64,000 nucleotides of DNA, from assembly GCF_964340395.1 (NCBI RefSeq), contig NC_135563.1, forward strand, positions 13,609,151 through 13,673,150, written 5' to 3'. This stretch comes from Glandiceps talaboti (lineage: Eukaryota > Hemichordata > Enteropneusta > Spengelidae). Shown piece after piece: positions 11,005-25,592 of this stretch. Under the pieces are notes generated by a model. It had not been told where the DNA came from, ran no database searches, and saw nothing but the letters and a program-made list of their open reading frames with translations. Each line of letters begins with the position of its first letter. Within the stretch, counting starts at the first letter, position 1. The translations under genes and the position numbers were made by a program.

Positions 11005-12457
11005 TAGTTGTTGTACATTGTTGGTTTTAAGAGTAGTTTGTGTATGTAAGATGTCTTTTTATTGGTGAATCGTGTATTTACATTGTGATTATTATCTTGA
11101 AATGTACCCAGTATTATGCATTTGCAGATATTATCTAAATTTTACAATTCAAATCAGGGACTTCATTGTTACCTTTGACATCAAAGATCATTGATAATCA
11201 CCAATGGTTATCTAAGTTAAAACAAATATTACACAAAGGTCACTTCAGGTCATTAGTTCCTGCACTACTGTATCTTATCTCCCAGTAGTATAGACACTGA
11301 TTTGCATATGACGTCAATCTGTGATAACCTCTGACCTTATATCATACAGCTGAGCAGCTTCGTGTTGTCTTTGAAGCTATTCTATGCAAATGAGGAGTGT
11401 GTGATTTCAAATAGTGCCATTTACATGATTGTATGCATGATTTCTAAAGCAGGGATATAAAGGACATTTAGACGTTAAAATAGAAATAGAAGCTTGGATA
11501 TTGTCCAACTATTTCTAAAAATGTCACACTGAAATGTAGTTGACTATAAATATATGTAAATGAACACATGAGCAGAGAATATCTCTGTATGCCTACTGTA
11601 AATGAACACAGTGCATTAATTTATGAGACACAGTGGTATTTGACACTGTCAAAATGACTCTCAGTGATTTGTTGGTTTATGTGTAACAAAACTTACTTGC
11701 TTCTGATTTTCAGTTCACTGTTATGTACTGCCCATTGAATTTACCTTAGAGTAGTTGCAAATACTGGAAAACTGATTTACAAGAAGGGAGTATTAAATGA
11801 AGGTCATTTCAAATACTAGACTTGGTGGTGTTACTTTGATTCTGAACTAAAAGTGTGAGTGATAGATATTGTAGCCTATCTTAGCTGTAGATTTGAACGA
11901 CTATCGTAACTGACATTTTGATTTTTGTAATTTCCGCTATCGTTCCAAGTCTATTCTGAAGACCATTCAGAGCTAGTTTCAAATGGCATTCCTGTGTACA
12001 GCGTGATTGGTCGAATATATAATTAGACGTTTAAATAGTGCAAAGTAAATAGATGTCATTGACCCATATACTTTGAATCTATTCAAATTTACGATAATGT
12101 TTTGCACATTATGTGTATAGTACGACGGGGCTTAAATACTAGCTCTGAATAGTCATCAGAGTAGACTTGGGAACAGAGTGAAAATTAAAAAAATAAGTGT
12201 CAGGATCACAGAATAGTGTAGTAGCGATATTGGTTGAAGTCTACAGGTAGGCTATAGATGTTGTTGCTATGAAAGAGATGTTTGTTATGACTTGGCATCA
12301 AATTGCCTTTATCATTGTTGTTGTCACCTTCCTGGAGTTGTGATCCAATAACTCGTGACGGTAGGATTTCAATGATTTTTTTCTCAGCAGAATCAGGACA
12401 TAGACTAAATTGAAAATAGAAATATAGAAATATATAAGGCAAAAAAAATATATATAT
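11005..12457. other. Intergenic, no gene recognised
   Basis: AT-rich non-coding sequence. It contains one perfect CRE palindrome TGACGTCA at 11309-11316, just after TTTGCATA. Confidence 0.55.
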
Positions 12458-12853
12458 CTGGTTCTGGTCAGGGTAAACTTTCTAAGTGGTGCGACGATGC
12501 GAATTTTTTTGTTTTTTGCAAATTAGTAAATACACATTTTTTTGACACTTTACATACTCTGTTCTATCATATTTATCTCTTGAAAAACTTCCTTTTTCTT
12601 TGAAGCAGTTTAGGCTTTGTATTTAAGCAGTCTTGGCATGTAGGGTAGATTTCAGCTGCTTGTTCTTCTGATATCAGGAATAAATAAGGAACTGGAAAGC
12701 AAAAATTATCGGGGAAAAAAGGATCGACGCAGGGGTATATTTGAATTTTGAATTTGAATTAATGGGTAAGAACAAGCTATGCTTGATAAACCCCATGTCT
12801 ATTACTCAGGTAACTGTCCGTATTCAGGGCACGTGCGCGCTGACCAGAACCAG
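12458..12853. mobile_element. ~400 bp TIR element (MITE-like)
   Basis: The ends are perfect 14 bp inverted repeats, CTGGTTCTGGTCAG at 12458-12471 and its complement at 12840-12853. Both are flanked outside by TATAT-rich sequence, consistent with a TA target site. Nothing inside looks coding. Confidence 0.75.
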
Positions 12854-12899
12854 ATATATTTTTTGGGGGCCTAAACAACTTAAATTAATTTTGGAGGTC

Positions 12900-13240
12900 T
12901 AGTTGGGAAAATCTTCAAAAGAGAATGATTGCATCAGAGATGTGGGTATTGGGTCAAATAAAATGTGATTTTTGGTCAAAAAACTTAAACTCCAAAACTA
13001 CAGTGCAGATTGGCATGAAATTTGATGGGGTCATTCTTAGATGTGAGTAAATTAAGATTTGTTAATGACATGATGTTTCCCTTAGTATTATGCAAATTAG
13101 GGTTAAAAATGTGTCTTTTTGGTCAAAACCTATAATTCCAAACCTACTCAGCATATTGGGCTGAAATTTAACTGGGATGCATCTGTGGGTGTATAGACAA
13201 TTATTTTATCCCTCTCAGGTCAGAAATGTACTTTACAATA
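12900..13240 (+). repeat. Dispersed ~147 bp-period repeat, copy at 12.9 kb
   Basis: The segments TTTTTGGTCAAAA, TATAATTCCAAA and GGGCTGAAATTT recur here twice. They recur in the same order on the minus strand at 36684-37090. It is immediately followed by a reverse-transcriptase remnant, so it may belong to the same or a neighbouring element. Confidence 0.65.
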
Positions 13241-13257
13241 CTATTTGATAAAAAATA

Positions 13258-13569
13258 TTGACTTGGGATCCACTTTTCCAGATGCCAAGTACAAGGCAAC
13301 AATTGACAATGAAGGCTTTTCAACTTAAAATACTGCACAAGATATTACCTACTAATGTAACATCAAAAATAAATCCACCTATAGTTGAATCTGAGAAATG
13401 TACCTTCTGTGACATAAGGGAAGACATTTATTTTTATATTTGTCACGGAATGTCTTATGGGATAGGAATGCAGGACTGTTTCAAAAAGTGTATAAAAGCA
13501 AACAAAAACAGATTTGATGGCATACAAAAAATACTTGCAAAATATGCAGAGTGTAGAGTTTCATATTGA
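13258..13569 (+). pseudogene. Remnant of a LINE reverse-transcriptase C-terminus
   Basis: The translated frame contains FQLKILHKILPTN followed by SEKCTFCDIRED. This is the pattern of the zinc-binding region after the reverse transcriptase of L1/Tx1-type non-LTR elements, in which FQ.KILHRILPTN precedes a C-x-x-C motif. The usual His-Leu-Phe-Trp-x-Cys segment after it is degraded to FYICHG, and only about 100 codons remain. It is a dead fragment, not a host gene. Confidence 0.7.
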
Positions 13570-14303
13570 GGTTAGAAAAAGTAAATCAAATGCACATATT
13601 AAGAAATGTTGAAATTAGTGACTCAAAGAGTTGCATCTTTGTAATAAACCCACTAAAACCAGACAGTCTCTGAATCCGTGGCTACAAACAAACTAGGCCT
13701 GATCTAAAACAATTTCAGAGTTGCATGAGAGCCACCCCCTTCTTTTCAAGTGGGAGATGACATAAACATGATAAATAATTACAGTTCTCTGTCGGACGAA
13801 TAGGGTATCCTCAGAAGTAAATCTATGCACACATGTAAAACAAGGGCTTTACAATTAAGTACCTTAATATTTGGATTAACCCACCCGATAAATTTCACTC
13901 CAAAAACTCGAAGGTGATGGGGAGGTGTTGTTAATTACATAAGTAATACAGAGCTACGGAGTAACCAGTACAGGTATACTGTATTTGTAACAAATAATCA
14001 ACACGTGAAGACATAAATTAACGATATCAGATGTCAAACCGGAAATGGTCGAACAGTAACAATAGCATCGTTTTCACCAAAGGCATTTTTATTTTTTAAC
14101 AGGCTATTAATAACATTTCATTTTAATGACAATTCTAATAATATTTCCGGCTACGGAAACTAGAAGGCCTGTTTAATATTGATAATTATAGCTAAGTCGG
14201 TCATTTGGGTCTACTTACTCAACATATCTCAGCTATGAACATACCAACAATCAATGTGTTTTATTCGTTACCTTGTCATATTCCTCCCCTTCCAAATAAT
14301 TAA
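13570..14303. other. Intergenic, nothing recognised
   Basis: No open frame with recognisable features and no repeat family detected by eye. Confidence 0.5.
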
Positions 14304-14364
14304 TACATACATACATACATACATACATACATACATACATACATACATACATACATACATACAT

Positions 14365-14401
<37 letters not shown>

Positions 14402-14510
14402 TACATACACACACACACATACATACATACATACATACATACATACATACATACATACATACATACATACATACATACATACATACATACACACATATAC
14501 ATACATACAT

Positions 14511-14541
<31 letters not shown>

Positions 14542-14580
14542 TACATACATACATACATACACACACACACATACATACAT

Positions 14581-14611
<31 letters not shown>

Positions 14612-14672
14612 TACATACATACATACATACATACACACACACATACATACATACATACATACACACACACAC
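14304..14672. repeat. (CATA)n / (CA)n composite microsatellite
   Basis: Alternating blocks of the tetranucleotide TACA and the dinucleotide CA over about 370 bases. The open frames on both strands are simple Tyr-Ile-His-Thr or Met-Tyr-Val-Cys repeats. Confidence 0.98.
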
Positions 14673-14799
14673 GTCTTTCTTAAATCCAGCCTGAAATAAT
14701 GTTGAGATGTGAACATGTGCAGATGAAAAATAAGAATTTTATATACATATTTTGCTTAAAAGTAATTTTCATTTATGTGTAACATAGCTAGCTAGCTAA

Positions 14800-15060
<261 letters not shown>

Positions 15061-15324
15061 ACGTAGCCACGCAGCCAGAGAGAGAGAGAAACACGCAATA
15101 TCAGTCAATGACCTCCAAAATTAATTTCATAATGTCACGACCTATCATCACCACATAACACATGACTGGGAATGTATTCTATGAAGTATAGGAGAATACA
15201 CGGTGATAGATCGATAAACCACACAATCAATAATTTATTAGTAACGGTAGACGGGAATAGGGTATAATTGTGAATCTCATCCACAATGACGAAGCCACGA
15301 CTAGCAGCAGGTACCTTTGTCGAC

Positions 15325-15704
<380 letters not shown>

Positions 15705-17527
15705 GGGGAGAAACAGGGGAGAAAACTCGGAGACAGATTAAGAAGAAAGAAAGGGAGTGAAACATGCAGTACACAGAGAGACAGAGAGGAAAGACCGACA
15801 TCAGAAACGGAGGGAGAGAGACAGATAGGTAGCAGAGACATACTAGTAACGATTGTGTGCTTGTGTGTCACATCACACGGATGAAGGCTGATGGAAAGGT
15901 ACACCCGTGGGCCCGATACACTGCTCTAGGAGGAGATAGACAAAAAACATTAAATAAATTTACTAGTAAAGTTCGTGCGGAAGATCACAATTCCGTTGAA
16001 ACTACGTCAAAACAGACGTGAGTCGAAAACTGATTAAATTGATCTACTGTCGCAGTAAACATGTACACCTGATGAACCATTCATTCAAAGTCTCGGATTA
16101 CGAAAGTGAAATGATTGATCTATAACTGATTACGTACATACTCGCCGGTCTACCTGTGCTTCATTTAAAATTTCATTCTATATATTTTCTTCATTTGACT
16201 TTAGAAGTTTTCCTGTCTTTATTTTTCAAAATACAATTTATATAAATTTGAATGATGTCGTCCAATCAATTGCCATATATGGAAAAACCAGGTCGTTGTC
16301 CCGGTAATTTTAAAAACACGCGCCACTGATTTCAATGCAAAATGGCACGTGATGTGACGTCAGTAGCCCACGGAGTTCGCATCACTCCTAATCAATATCG
16401 GTTGTTTTCGGTCGATCTCGGAAAACACATTACACGTAATAAAATGCATTTCCCTTGGAGACGGGTCAAACGTTCCCGTTCGGTACACTGTGTGTTTGAT
16501 AATCATTACACATCTGAGTCTGGGCTTTTGTTTTAAAATGGCGTTTACCATTATTGATGATAGAAATTGCCCGAGTGTTTAAGACTAAATATATGTCCGG
16601 GCAAATTGCGTAATTTTTAATGTTTTTGTGAGAATTAAACGACGACTGGGCGAGCGCACGAGGCTATTTTTAGCAACAATAAATTGAATGCATTAAACTC
16701 TTGGGATTATGCTGATTGTTGATGCACAACCCGTGAACCAATTGACGTCGAATAGCACTTCATGAAATCGTGATCAAAATATAATACCAACCGTCGATAT
16801 CACAAACATAAGATCACAGCCAAGCCAGACCGGAAATAATCGAAGTCTTCATCGAAGATTTATGGCAATATAGAGCAGAGTCTTAGCCCACTTTACCAAT
16901 ATCATCCCAAGAGTAAGAATGTGTGTCATCAGCATTACCAGAAATAGAACTGTTTGACATTGTCATAATGTTTGACCGACCGATTTCAAAATTAGAACGA
17001 AAATGGGGAAATGACAAACGGGGACGATGGACGGAAAAAAATACATTTAAGTCGTTTGACGAAAGCTTTTCAGTATATATTTTTCACCCTTTTTCAGTCG
17101 ACATGTTGCTTTGATACTGACCTTCCGAAAACATGGCGGCAATGCAATATAATGTATGAGCTAAATATAACATTCTATTCAACGCAGCTTGAATGACGTA
17201 TGTTTGCATTAATTTGGATGTAACACAATGGCGTGTTGATTTGATAGAGCGAGCTCGTAAATAGTGAATTGGATGTATGATTTTCACTGCAGTTTCATTT
17301 TTCCCCTGTAGTTTGTTCAATAATATAGTTGATTGTCTAGCACGAAATTCATGTACAAACACTGTAAAATATACTGCATGACCAGTGGGGGGGGGGGGGG
17401 TTCTCGCTCGTGGTTTATTTATTATATAGTATAAATTCAGTGAGATATCACATGCGTACATGTGTTGTGATGGAAGGGGGTCTAAAACATAGCTAGATTA
17501 TAAGTGTGCTATAAATTCAAAGGTAAA
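15705..17527. other. Intergenic with a possible SRF/CREB cluster
   Basis: No coding region is supported. A perfect CArG box (CCATATATGG, 16273-16282) and a perfect CRE (TGACGTCA, 16355-16362) lie 73 bases apart, about 4 kb beyond the 3' end of the EGR coding region. A run of 14 G lies at 17387-17400. Confidence 0.5.
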
Positions 17528-18290
17528 CCAATTTGGGGGAAGGGTATCTCACATACAGTAGTATATTAGTATTAAAAACGTATGTGGGGTAGCATAGGGC
17601 ACCTGACAGTATATTATAGTGTTAAAATTCCGTGGCATATTCTATGTGGGGGTAGGACATCTCACATAGTGTAACTATTGAAATTCCCTGGCATATTCTG
17701 TGGGGTCGGGCATCTCATATAGTATATTAGTATTACAATTCCGTGGCAAATCTTTTTTGGGGGTAGGGCATCTCGATCAATGTGTTACTATTATAATTTC
17801 CTGACATGTCCTATGTGGAGGTGGGGCATCTCACACAGTATATTATTTTTTTTAATTCCCTGGCATATTCTATGTGGGGGTAGGGCATCTCACATAGTGT
17901 ATTACGATTAAAATTCCCTGACATATCCTATGTGGCGGTAGGCCATCTCATTTTGTGTATTACTATCAAAATTCCCTGGCATATTACATGTGGGGGTAGG
18001 GCATCTCACAGTATATATTAATAGTTAAATTCCCTGGCATAGTCTATGTGAGGCTAGGACATCTCACAGTGTATTGCTATTAAAATTCCCTGGCATGTTA
18101 TATGTGGGGGTAGGGCATCTCATATAATTTGTAGGTAAGATACCTATTCATGGTCAAACCTAGGTGGGGAAGGGATCTTACATGATAGTGTATTTAGTGA
18201 TAAAATTCCCGGGTATATCCTATGTGGGGTAGGACGTCTAATAGTTCATTATTATGGTATAGATTCCATGCCATATCTTATTTGGGTCGA
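17528..18290. repeat. Minisatellite with ~58 bp period
   Basis: About 12 to 13 diverged tandem units. Each contains TGTGGGGGTAGGGCATCTCA, a variable AT-rich spacer and AAAATTCCCTGGCATATTC. Successive units start near 17580, 17640, 17699, 17756, 17814, 17872, 17931, 17989, 18045 and 18101, with more degenerate units at the edges. Confidence 0.9.
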
Positions 18291-20165
18291 TAATTCTGTC
18301 CGGCTGGAATATTTGTAGGATTTTCAAAGGTAAAAAGAAGCCGATGCTCCTGAGCGGAGACATCTTGACGAGGTTGGGGGTCAATGTCGTTTCATCATGT
18401 TCCTGAACTGCGTCAAATCTCACTCACACGCATCAATCACAATAACGAAGGATTAATTCAGACTCATTCGTTCTTAGACTCTAGAGAGAGAAAACAAGTG
18501 ACGTACAAACACAGAGAGGTTATAATTTCTTGTGATGATTTTTTTAATTATAATTTTCCCCCTAGCCTGAGGGAAAGAATCTGACGATTGTACACGTTGA
18601 TGGGTTTTCTTGTTATGTATATACAGGACTGGTTGACAAATACATCGCCACAAATCAGGGCACGCAAAATAAAATAACGACAAAATGTATTCCATCTACA
18701 CGTATAAAACTTATAGAGTCACGATAAATTGCTATTAATTATTAACATTCCATAGTATTACAAATACATGAACGATTTAAAAGACAACAAACATTGATGC
18801 TTTAACATCTTAACACGTCACGGAACATGAATTGAAACTAAACGACAACAAACGTGATTTTCACTGTTTTACTTCTGAATACAATAAACATTAAATTGTT
18901 CCAGACAAAAATAAAGTATATTTAAAACGAGAACATTTTTGTTTTCATCCCGAAATAGTATCGGCGAAATCGGTAGCATAAGCTTACTCATTGAATCCCG
19001 TATACGTCCGCCGTGACGTCATGAACAGACCTGTACAGCATTTCGTTGTGAGTGGCCTCAATGTTCGAAATAAAAAATCAATAGCCAAGCATCACATAGT
19101 ACGTAAAGCCATTTTTACCCGAAATGTGTACGACAGCCTTAACGACGTTTACGGAGACGAGGAAGGAACGTTTACAAATCAGCCTGTTTCCTATACCCCT
19201 TTCGTATTGAAGGCGATAGTGAAACGGGCCAATGGATGATTAGAAAAATAAAGTGCTATATTTAGATATATAAAAATTCATTTCCTATCAGTTTGTATAC
19301 GCTGATTGAGATTTGCGTACATTTACGTAGATAGTAGCCTCAAAAACACATAACACCTACGTCATCAGCATTTTAATATACGGGTACAGCGTGATGACAT
19401 CACAATATTAAAAATATGCGGCTGCTATGACAATGCACGACATTGAAATATTAAAATTAGGTAGACACCCAAGTCATTAATATTTATTAGATCTGCGATC
19501 TCCTTTCAAGAAAGAAACCCAGTAGGCAGTGGAAACCGTCTACCCACGCGTTACACACCGATAGTTCATAAAATGACCTAAATTGTACGAGTTCACAAAC
19601 TAACACTTGATGAGAATTTACAGTTTGAACATCAAAAATGTACTTTCCGAAACGAAATAGCACGAATCGAAACTAAACGCAATGGGTAGCTCACATCAAA
19701 ATACATAACACCGAACTAGTACGTCGATATGTTCCAGCAACTCTATCGTTTCATACCATAAGCTTATACACTAAATGGCAACAGATAAGCGCTTACACTC
19801 AAAACTTTTTTCTATTTTTTGCGTCTTCAAAAAATTTTCACATGTTGAACTCCAGGTTCGACACATACAATTCAATTGATAGAAAATGTAGACACATGAT
19901 TGTTTTAAATTCGTATGAAGGCAAAGAGGAACGTCATGACGCTAGGTCTTCTAAAGTTTGAGAGATGAATAACGTTAAACTGTTTTCATCTTCAAAAAAA
20001 CACACATGTACATAACAACACGACCACAAAGGATGAAAATATAACAAAAGTTATCTATCTCTGGCAGTTAAATCGAACGAATTTGTAATTACACGAAAAT
20101 GTAGGAAAAAACATCTTATTCAGTATACTGAATTAGTTACTTGTCCATTCTAAAAACAAAACTCT

Positions 20166-20168
<3 letters not shown>
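18291..20168. other. Intergenic / presumed EGR 3' flank
   Basis: No coding region is supported. A perfect CRE palindrome lies at 19014-19021. A possible minus-strand AATAAA signal near 19487 would give the EGR transcript a 3' UTR of roughly 0.8 kb. Confidence 0.45.

Positions 20169-20227
<59 letters not shown>
20169..20227. repeat. (TA)n array in the presumed EGR 3' UTR
   Basis: About 29 TA units lying about 56 bases past the EGR stop codon, so probably transcribed. Confidence 0.95.
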
Positions 20228-20229
<2 letters not shown>

Positions 20230-20282
20230 CAGTATACCTCAGGTTCTAAAAGATAGAGTCTGCACATGAAGCATGTCTATAT

Positions 20283-22638
<2,356 letters not shown>

Positions 22639-22842
22639 ACGTTAATAAAACTATTATATGGTGGTGGTGGGATGCCGATCGATCGCCAAAATTCTGATCA
22701 CAACTCTGTACATAAAATTTACTACGAGCTTGAGATATTCCCGAGGTTTAAGATCTTGATCTATCGTAGAGTAGCAGATGAATGAATGAATTCGTAGGCG
22801 GTGTAGTCTTGTTTTATCACATTCATTCACTAAACCTGATGA

Positions 22843-22877
22843 CTATATAAGGAAACCCCGATGTGACGTTGCCCAAT
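22843..22877 (-). promoter_or_regulatory. EGR proximal promoter: TATA/CArG-like element and CCAAT box
   Basis: About 205 bases before the EGR start codon lies CTATATAAGG (22843-22852). On the minus strand it can serve as a TATA box or as a one-mismatch CArG box. A TGACGT half CRE lies at 22864-22869 and a CCAAT box at 22873-22877 (ATTGG on the gene strand). A second one-mismatch CArG (CCTTTTATTG) follows at 22906-22915. The spacing is that of a compact Pol II promoter with transcription starting near 22815; this is inferred. Confidence 0.6.
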
Positions 22878-22927
22878 CAGCGTCGACTACTATGTCAATA
22901 GAGATCCTTTTATTGCCATGCGATAAG

Positions 22928-22943
22928 TGACGTCAAATGACGT
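22928..22943. promoter_or_regulatory. CRE palindrome plus half site upstream of EGR
   Basis: A full CREB/ATF site TGACGTCA (22928-22935) is followed two bases later by TGACGT (22938-22943), about 290 bases upstream of the EGR start codon. Vertebrate EGR1 promoters also carry CREs. Confidence 0.65.
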
Positions 22944-23245
22944 TTTCATAAATAAAAGATTATAATTGTTTCGACGACATGGGCTCAGAAAACGCTATTA
23001 CACGTTGTTTACGTGATTTTTTCGCCGTATGCATTTGCAAGGTGGGCCATAATGTCGCAAATATTGCAAAATGCATCAGTAGTTAATATAGTGTTGTTGT
23101 TTTCTGCATTTTTCGTGCGGTACAGGCGGTGGTTTCGTCAATGGATAATGAAGGCTTTGTTTACCTATTCACTTGACAGTAAGATAAGAGGACATGAATA
23201 TTTAATTTAATTGTGCTCGGGAAAATCGCGAAATACCGATGTTAA

Positions 23246-23255
23246 CCATATATGG
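23246..23255. promoter_or_regulatory. Perfect CArG box (SRF site) 1 upstream of EGR
   Basis: CCATATATGG matches CC(A/T)6GG exactly, about 610 bases upstream of the EGR start codon. Confidence 0.6.
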
Positions 23256-23417
23256 TAAAAACGAGGGCGAGCATGTTTCCGAGCATTGATTACGAGTTTA
23301 CCTAATTTACATTACAATTGCTACGTCATCATGGAATGTGCCTTCAATAGGGTTGGCCAGCTGTCTAAAGATGGAAACGACAGATGCCGATTACGGTTCG
23401 GGCGCTGTTCGGTGATT

Positions 23418-23439
23418 TTCCGGATTCTTCCATATATGG
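23418..23439. promoter_or_regulatory. ETS site plus perfect CArG box 2 upstream of EGR
   Basis: TTCCGGAT (23418-23425) contains a CCGGAT ETS/TCF motif. Four bases later comes CCATATATGG (23430-23439). This is the serum-response-element layout, in which a ternary complex factor binds beside SRF; it is the hallmark of EGR1 and FOS promoters. Confidence 0.6.
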
Positions 23440-25400
23440 CGAGCACACAAAGAGCACAGAGTTCACAAGAAAGCGGCGGGGAGAAACAGGGCAGTCATGA
23501 AAGAAGTATTATTTTGTTTTCTATTTTTCTAAAAACAGGTTTTTCCAAAATATCACATCTGCCCTGAAGCATTATGTATTTTAGCAATACATTTGTCCTG
23601 AGTCATAAGTGATTCACGAAAATGTCGCTGCATTGAATAAATGGTATAGCTGCTGCGTTCAACAGTAACATATCATATACGGGCTTCTCTGTATTTCACA
23701 TTGACTGATTTTGTGAACTATCACGCATTTCCAATATCAATATTCATTGTGCTTGTGTTTCTGTTAATCTTTCTTACCCTCCTTGTTAAGCTTATTTTAT
23801 TTAAATATATTTCAAAATATTTTACTCAGTTTTAAAATAAATGTTCTCTCATTTTTAACCGGACTTTGGTATTTTTGAGTATGTTTCACTTGCATCGTGA
23901 TCCAATTATACAGAATACTAGTACCTTTTTAAAATGTAATATTTGCTGTATCTTAATGTTATTACGTTGTTATTTTATTTAATTCTATTTTAATTCCAAC
24001 CATTTGATGTATTTTGCATTTCTGTGATTCATATATAATTAAAAAGATTTCATATATTTTCATTCTTTTAAGAAAATAGAAATCAAAAGGGAACTTTCGT
24101 GAATCCGCGAGTGAACGAAAGTGGTCACGTGGTACTTCAAAATGGAAGAAACGAAAAGAACACCTCATGCACTCACATAAATACACCAAAAAAGCCAAGA
24201 CATTTCAGACGATTAATGATAAAACCTGTTGTGGTGGGCTGAGTTGAAAAGATTTCTTAAAGATCTGTGCCGGCTGAAGATTGAGAACTGAGATAAACAA
24301 GGCGTGGGCCAAGACCACGAAAACACCGGCTACAGGTATCTTTACGTTTGCTTTTGTTACTATACTGAGTAATAGAAAAGTTAATGTTAGCGTTGTAACA
24401 TGTGTGCATGTATCATTGATATCAAAAACAAAGTTGTTTTCGCCAAAATCACGAAACAAAGATACAATTATTTTTGAATGATGGGATCTTTAATTCTCAC
24501 CCCCACTTTTCAAACAAATACTCCCGCATATTGCATAATGTTTTCTTCCAGGTATAACTTGTATCAAAAGAAACATATATTTTTCAGGGATTTTTTCTTT
24601 TTCAATTTCCTAGTTTCTAAGACATGGTCGATAATGTTGGCGAACAGAAGTCACGATTCGATAGATGACTGTCTGTTTGTCATTTACCATTCTGTCAGTT
24701 TCAAGTAAAAGTCGTTAGTTGCATTGAAAGCATTGTTTACTATTCCAACCCACTGTGAAACTTTTTTTTTCTAGTAACAGACCGTACGATTATGATTTCA
24801 TATAATGAGGAGTTTAGTGGCAGGAACCCTTAACTATAATTATAATTACATGGACAGGGTCTGACAGGTGCGCCCGTGAAGGGAAGTGTAATGGTTCCGT
24901 ATTTTGCTATAATGCGTTACGTTTACAGATTCATTGTTATCGGACAATCACGAGCCGCGCTTTATAATGCCGATTTATCCCGAACAATAGATCGGATCGG
25001 CGCAGCCTTGGCGGTTTTGAATTTGAATGGGAACGTCCTCGAATCGGAAGTGAGTCACTACACAACAATAGGGAAATCCCCAAATTGTGTCATGGTTCTA
25101 CAGCTCCCAATGCTTACTATGGTGACTACAGACAAGATGTTATGTAACCATAACTGTAAAGTTTTCACACTTACTGGTCCCTATTCGATCTAATATTGGA
25201 AAACGTCGATACCTGCCGGACCATGGGGCAATTTACAACCACTATTAAACGATGATCTCTTCTGCTTGGAATTGGTGTGTAAAACACAAGTAGTTGTCTT
25301 ATTGTATTTTGTCACCTATTTGTATGTGTAACTGTCTGTCGGTTTATCTATGGATCTATTATTGATAGATCCATGGTTTATCTGACTGTCTGTATCCGTC
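23440..25400. other. Intergenic, no supported gene
   Basis: Several short open frames occur on both strands (for example 24876-25193 on the plus strand, 105 codons). None has recognisable domains or paired splice sites. Confidence 0.45.
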
Positions 25401-25498
25401 TGTGTGTATGTATGTATGTATGTATGTATGTATGTATGTATGTATGTATGTATGTATGTATGTATGTATGTATGTATGTATGTATGTATGTATGTATG

Positions 25499-25537
<39 letters not shown>

Positions 25538-25592
25538 ATGTATGTATGTATGTATGTATGTATGTATGTATGTATGGGGTGGGGTGGGGTGG
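25401..25592. repeat. (TATG)n / (TG)n / (GGGGT)n microsatellite
   Basis: Two blocks of TATG units are separated by a TG run near 25498-25521, ending in four GGGGT-like pentamers. Confidence 0.98.

Noticed and set aside
17528-18290. CRISPR-like spacing of G-rich repeats
   Set aside because: Units are diverged, spacers are similar to one another, and the window is plainly animal nuclear DNA. It is a minisatellite.
24876-25193. 105-codon plus-strand frame between EGR and the TATG array
   Set aside because: No recognisable motif and no supporting splice or promoter context.
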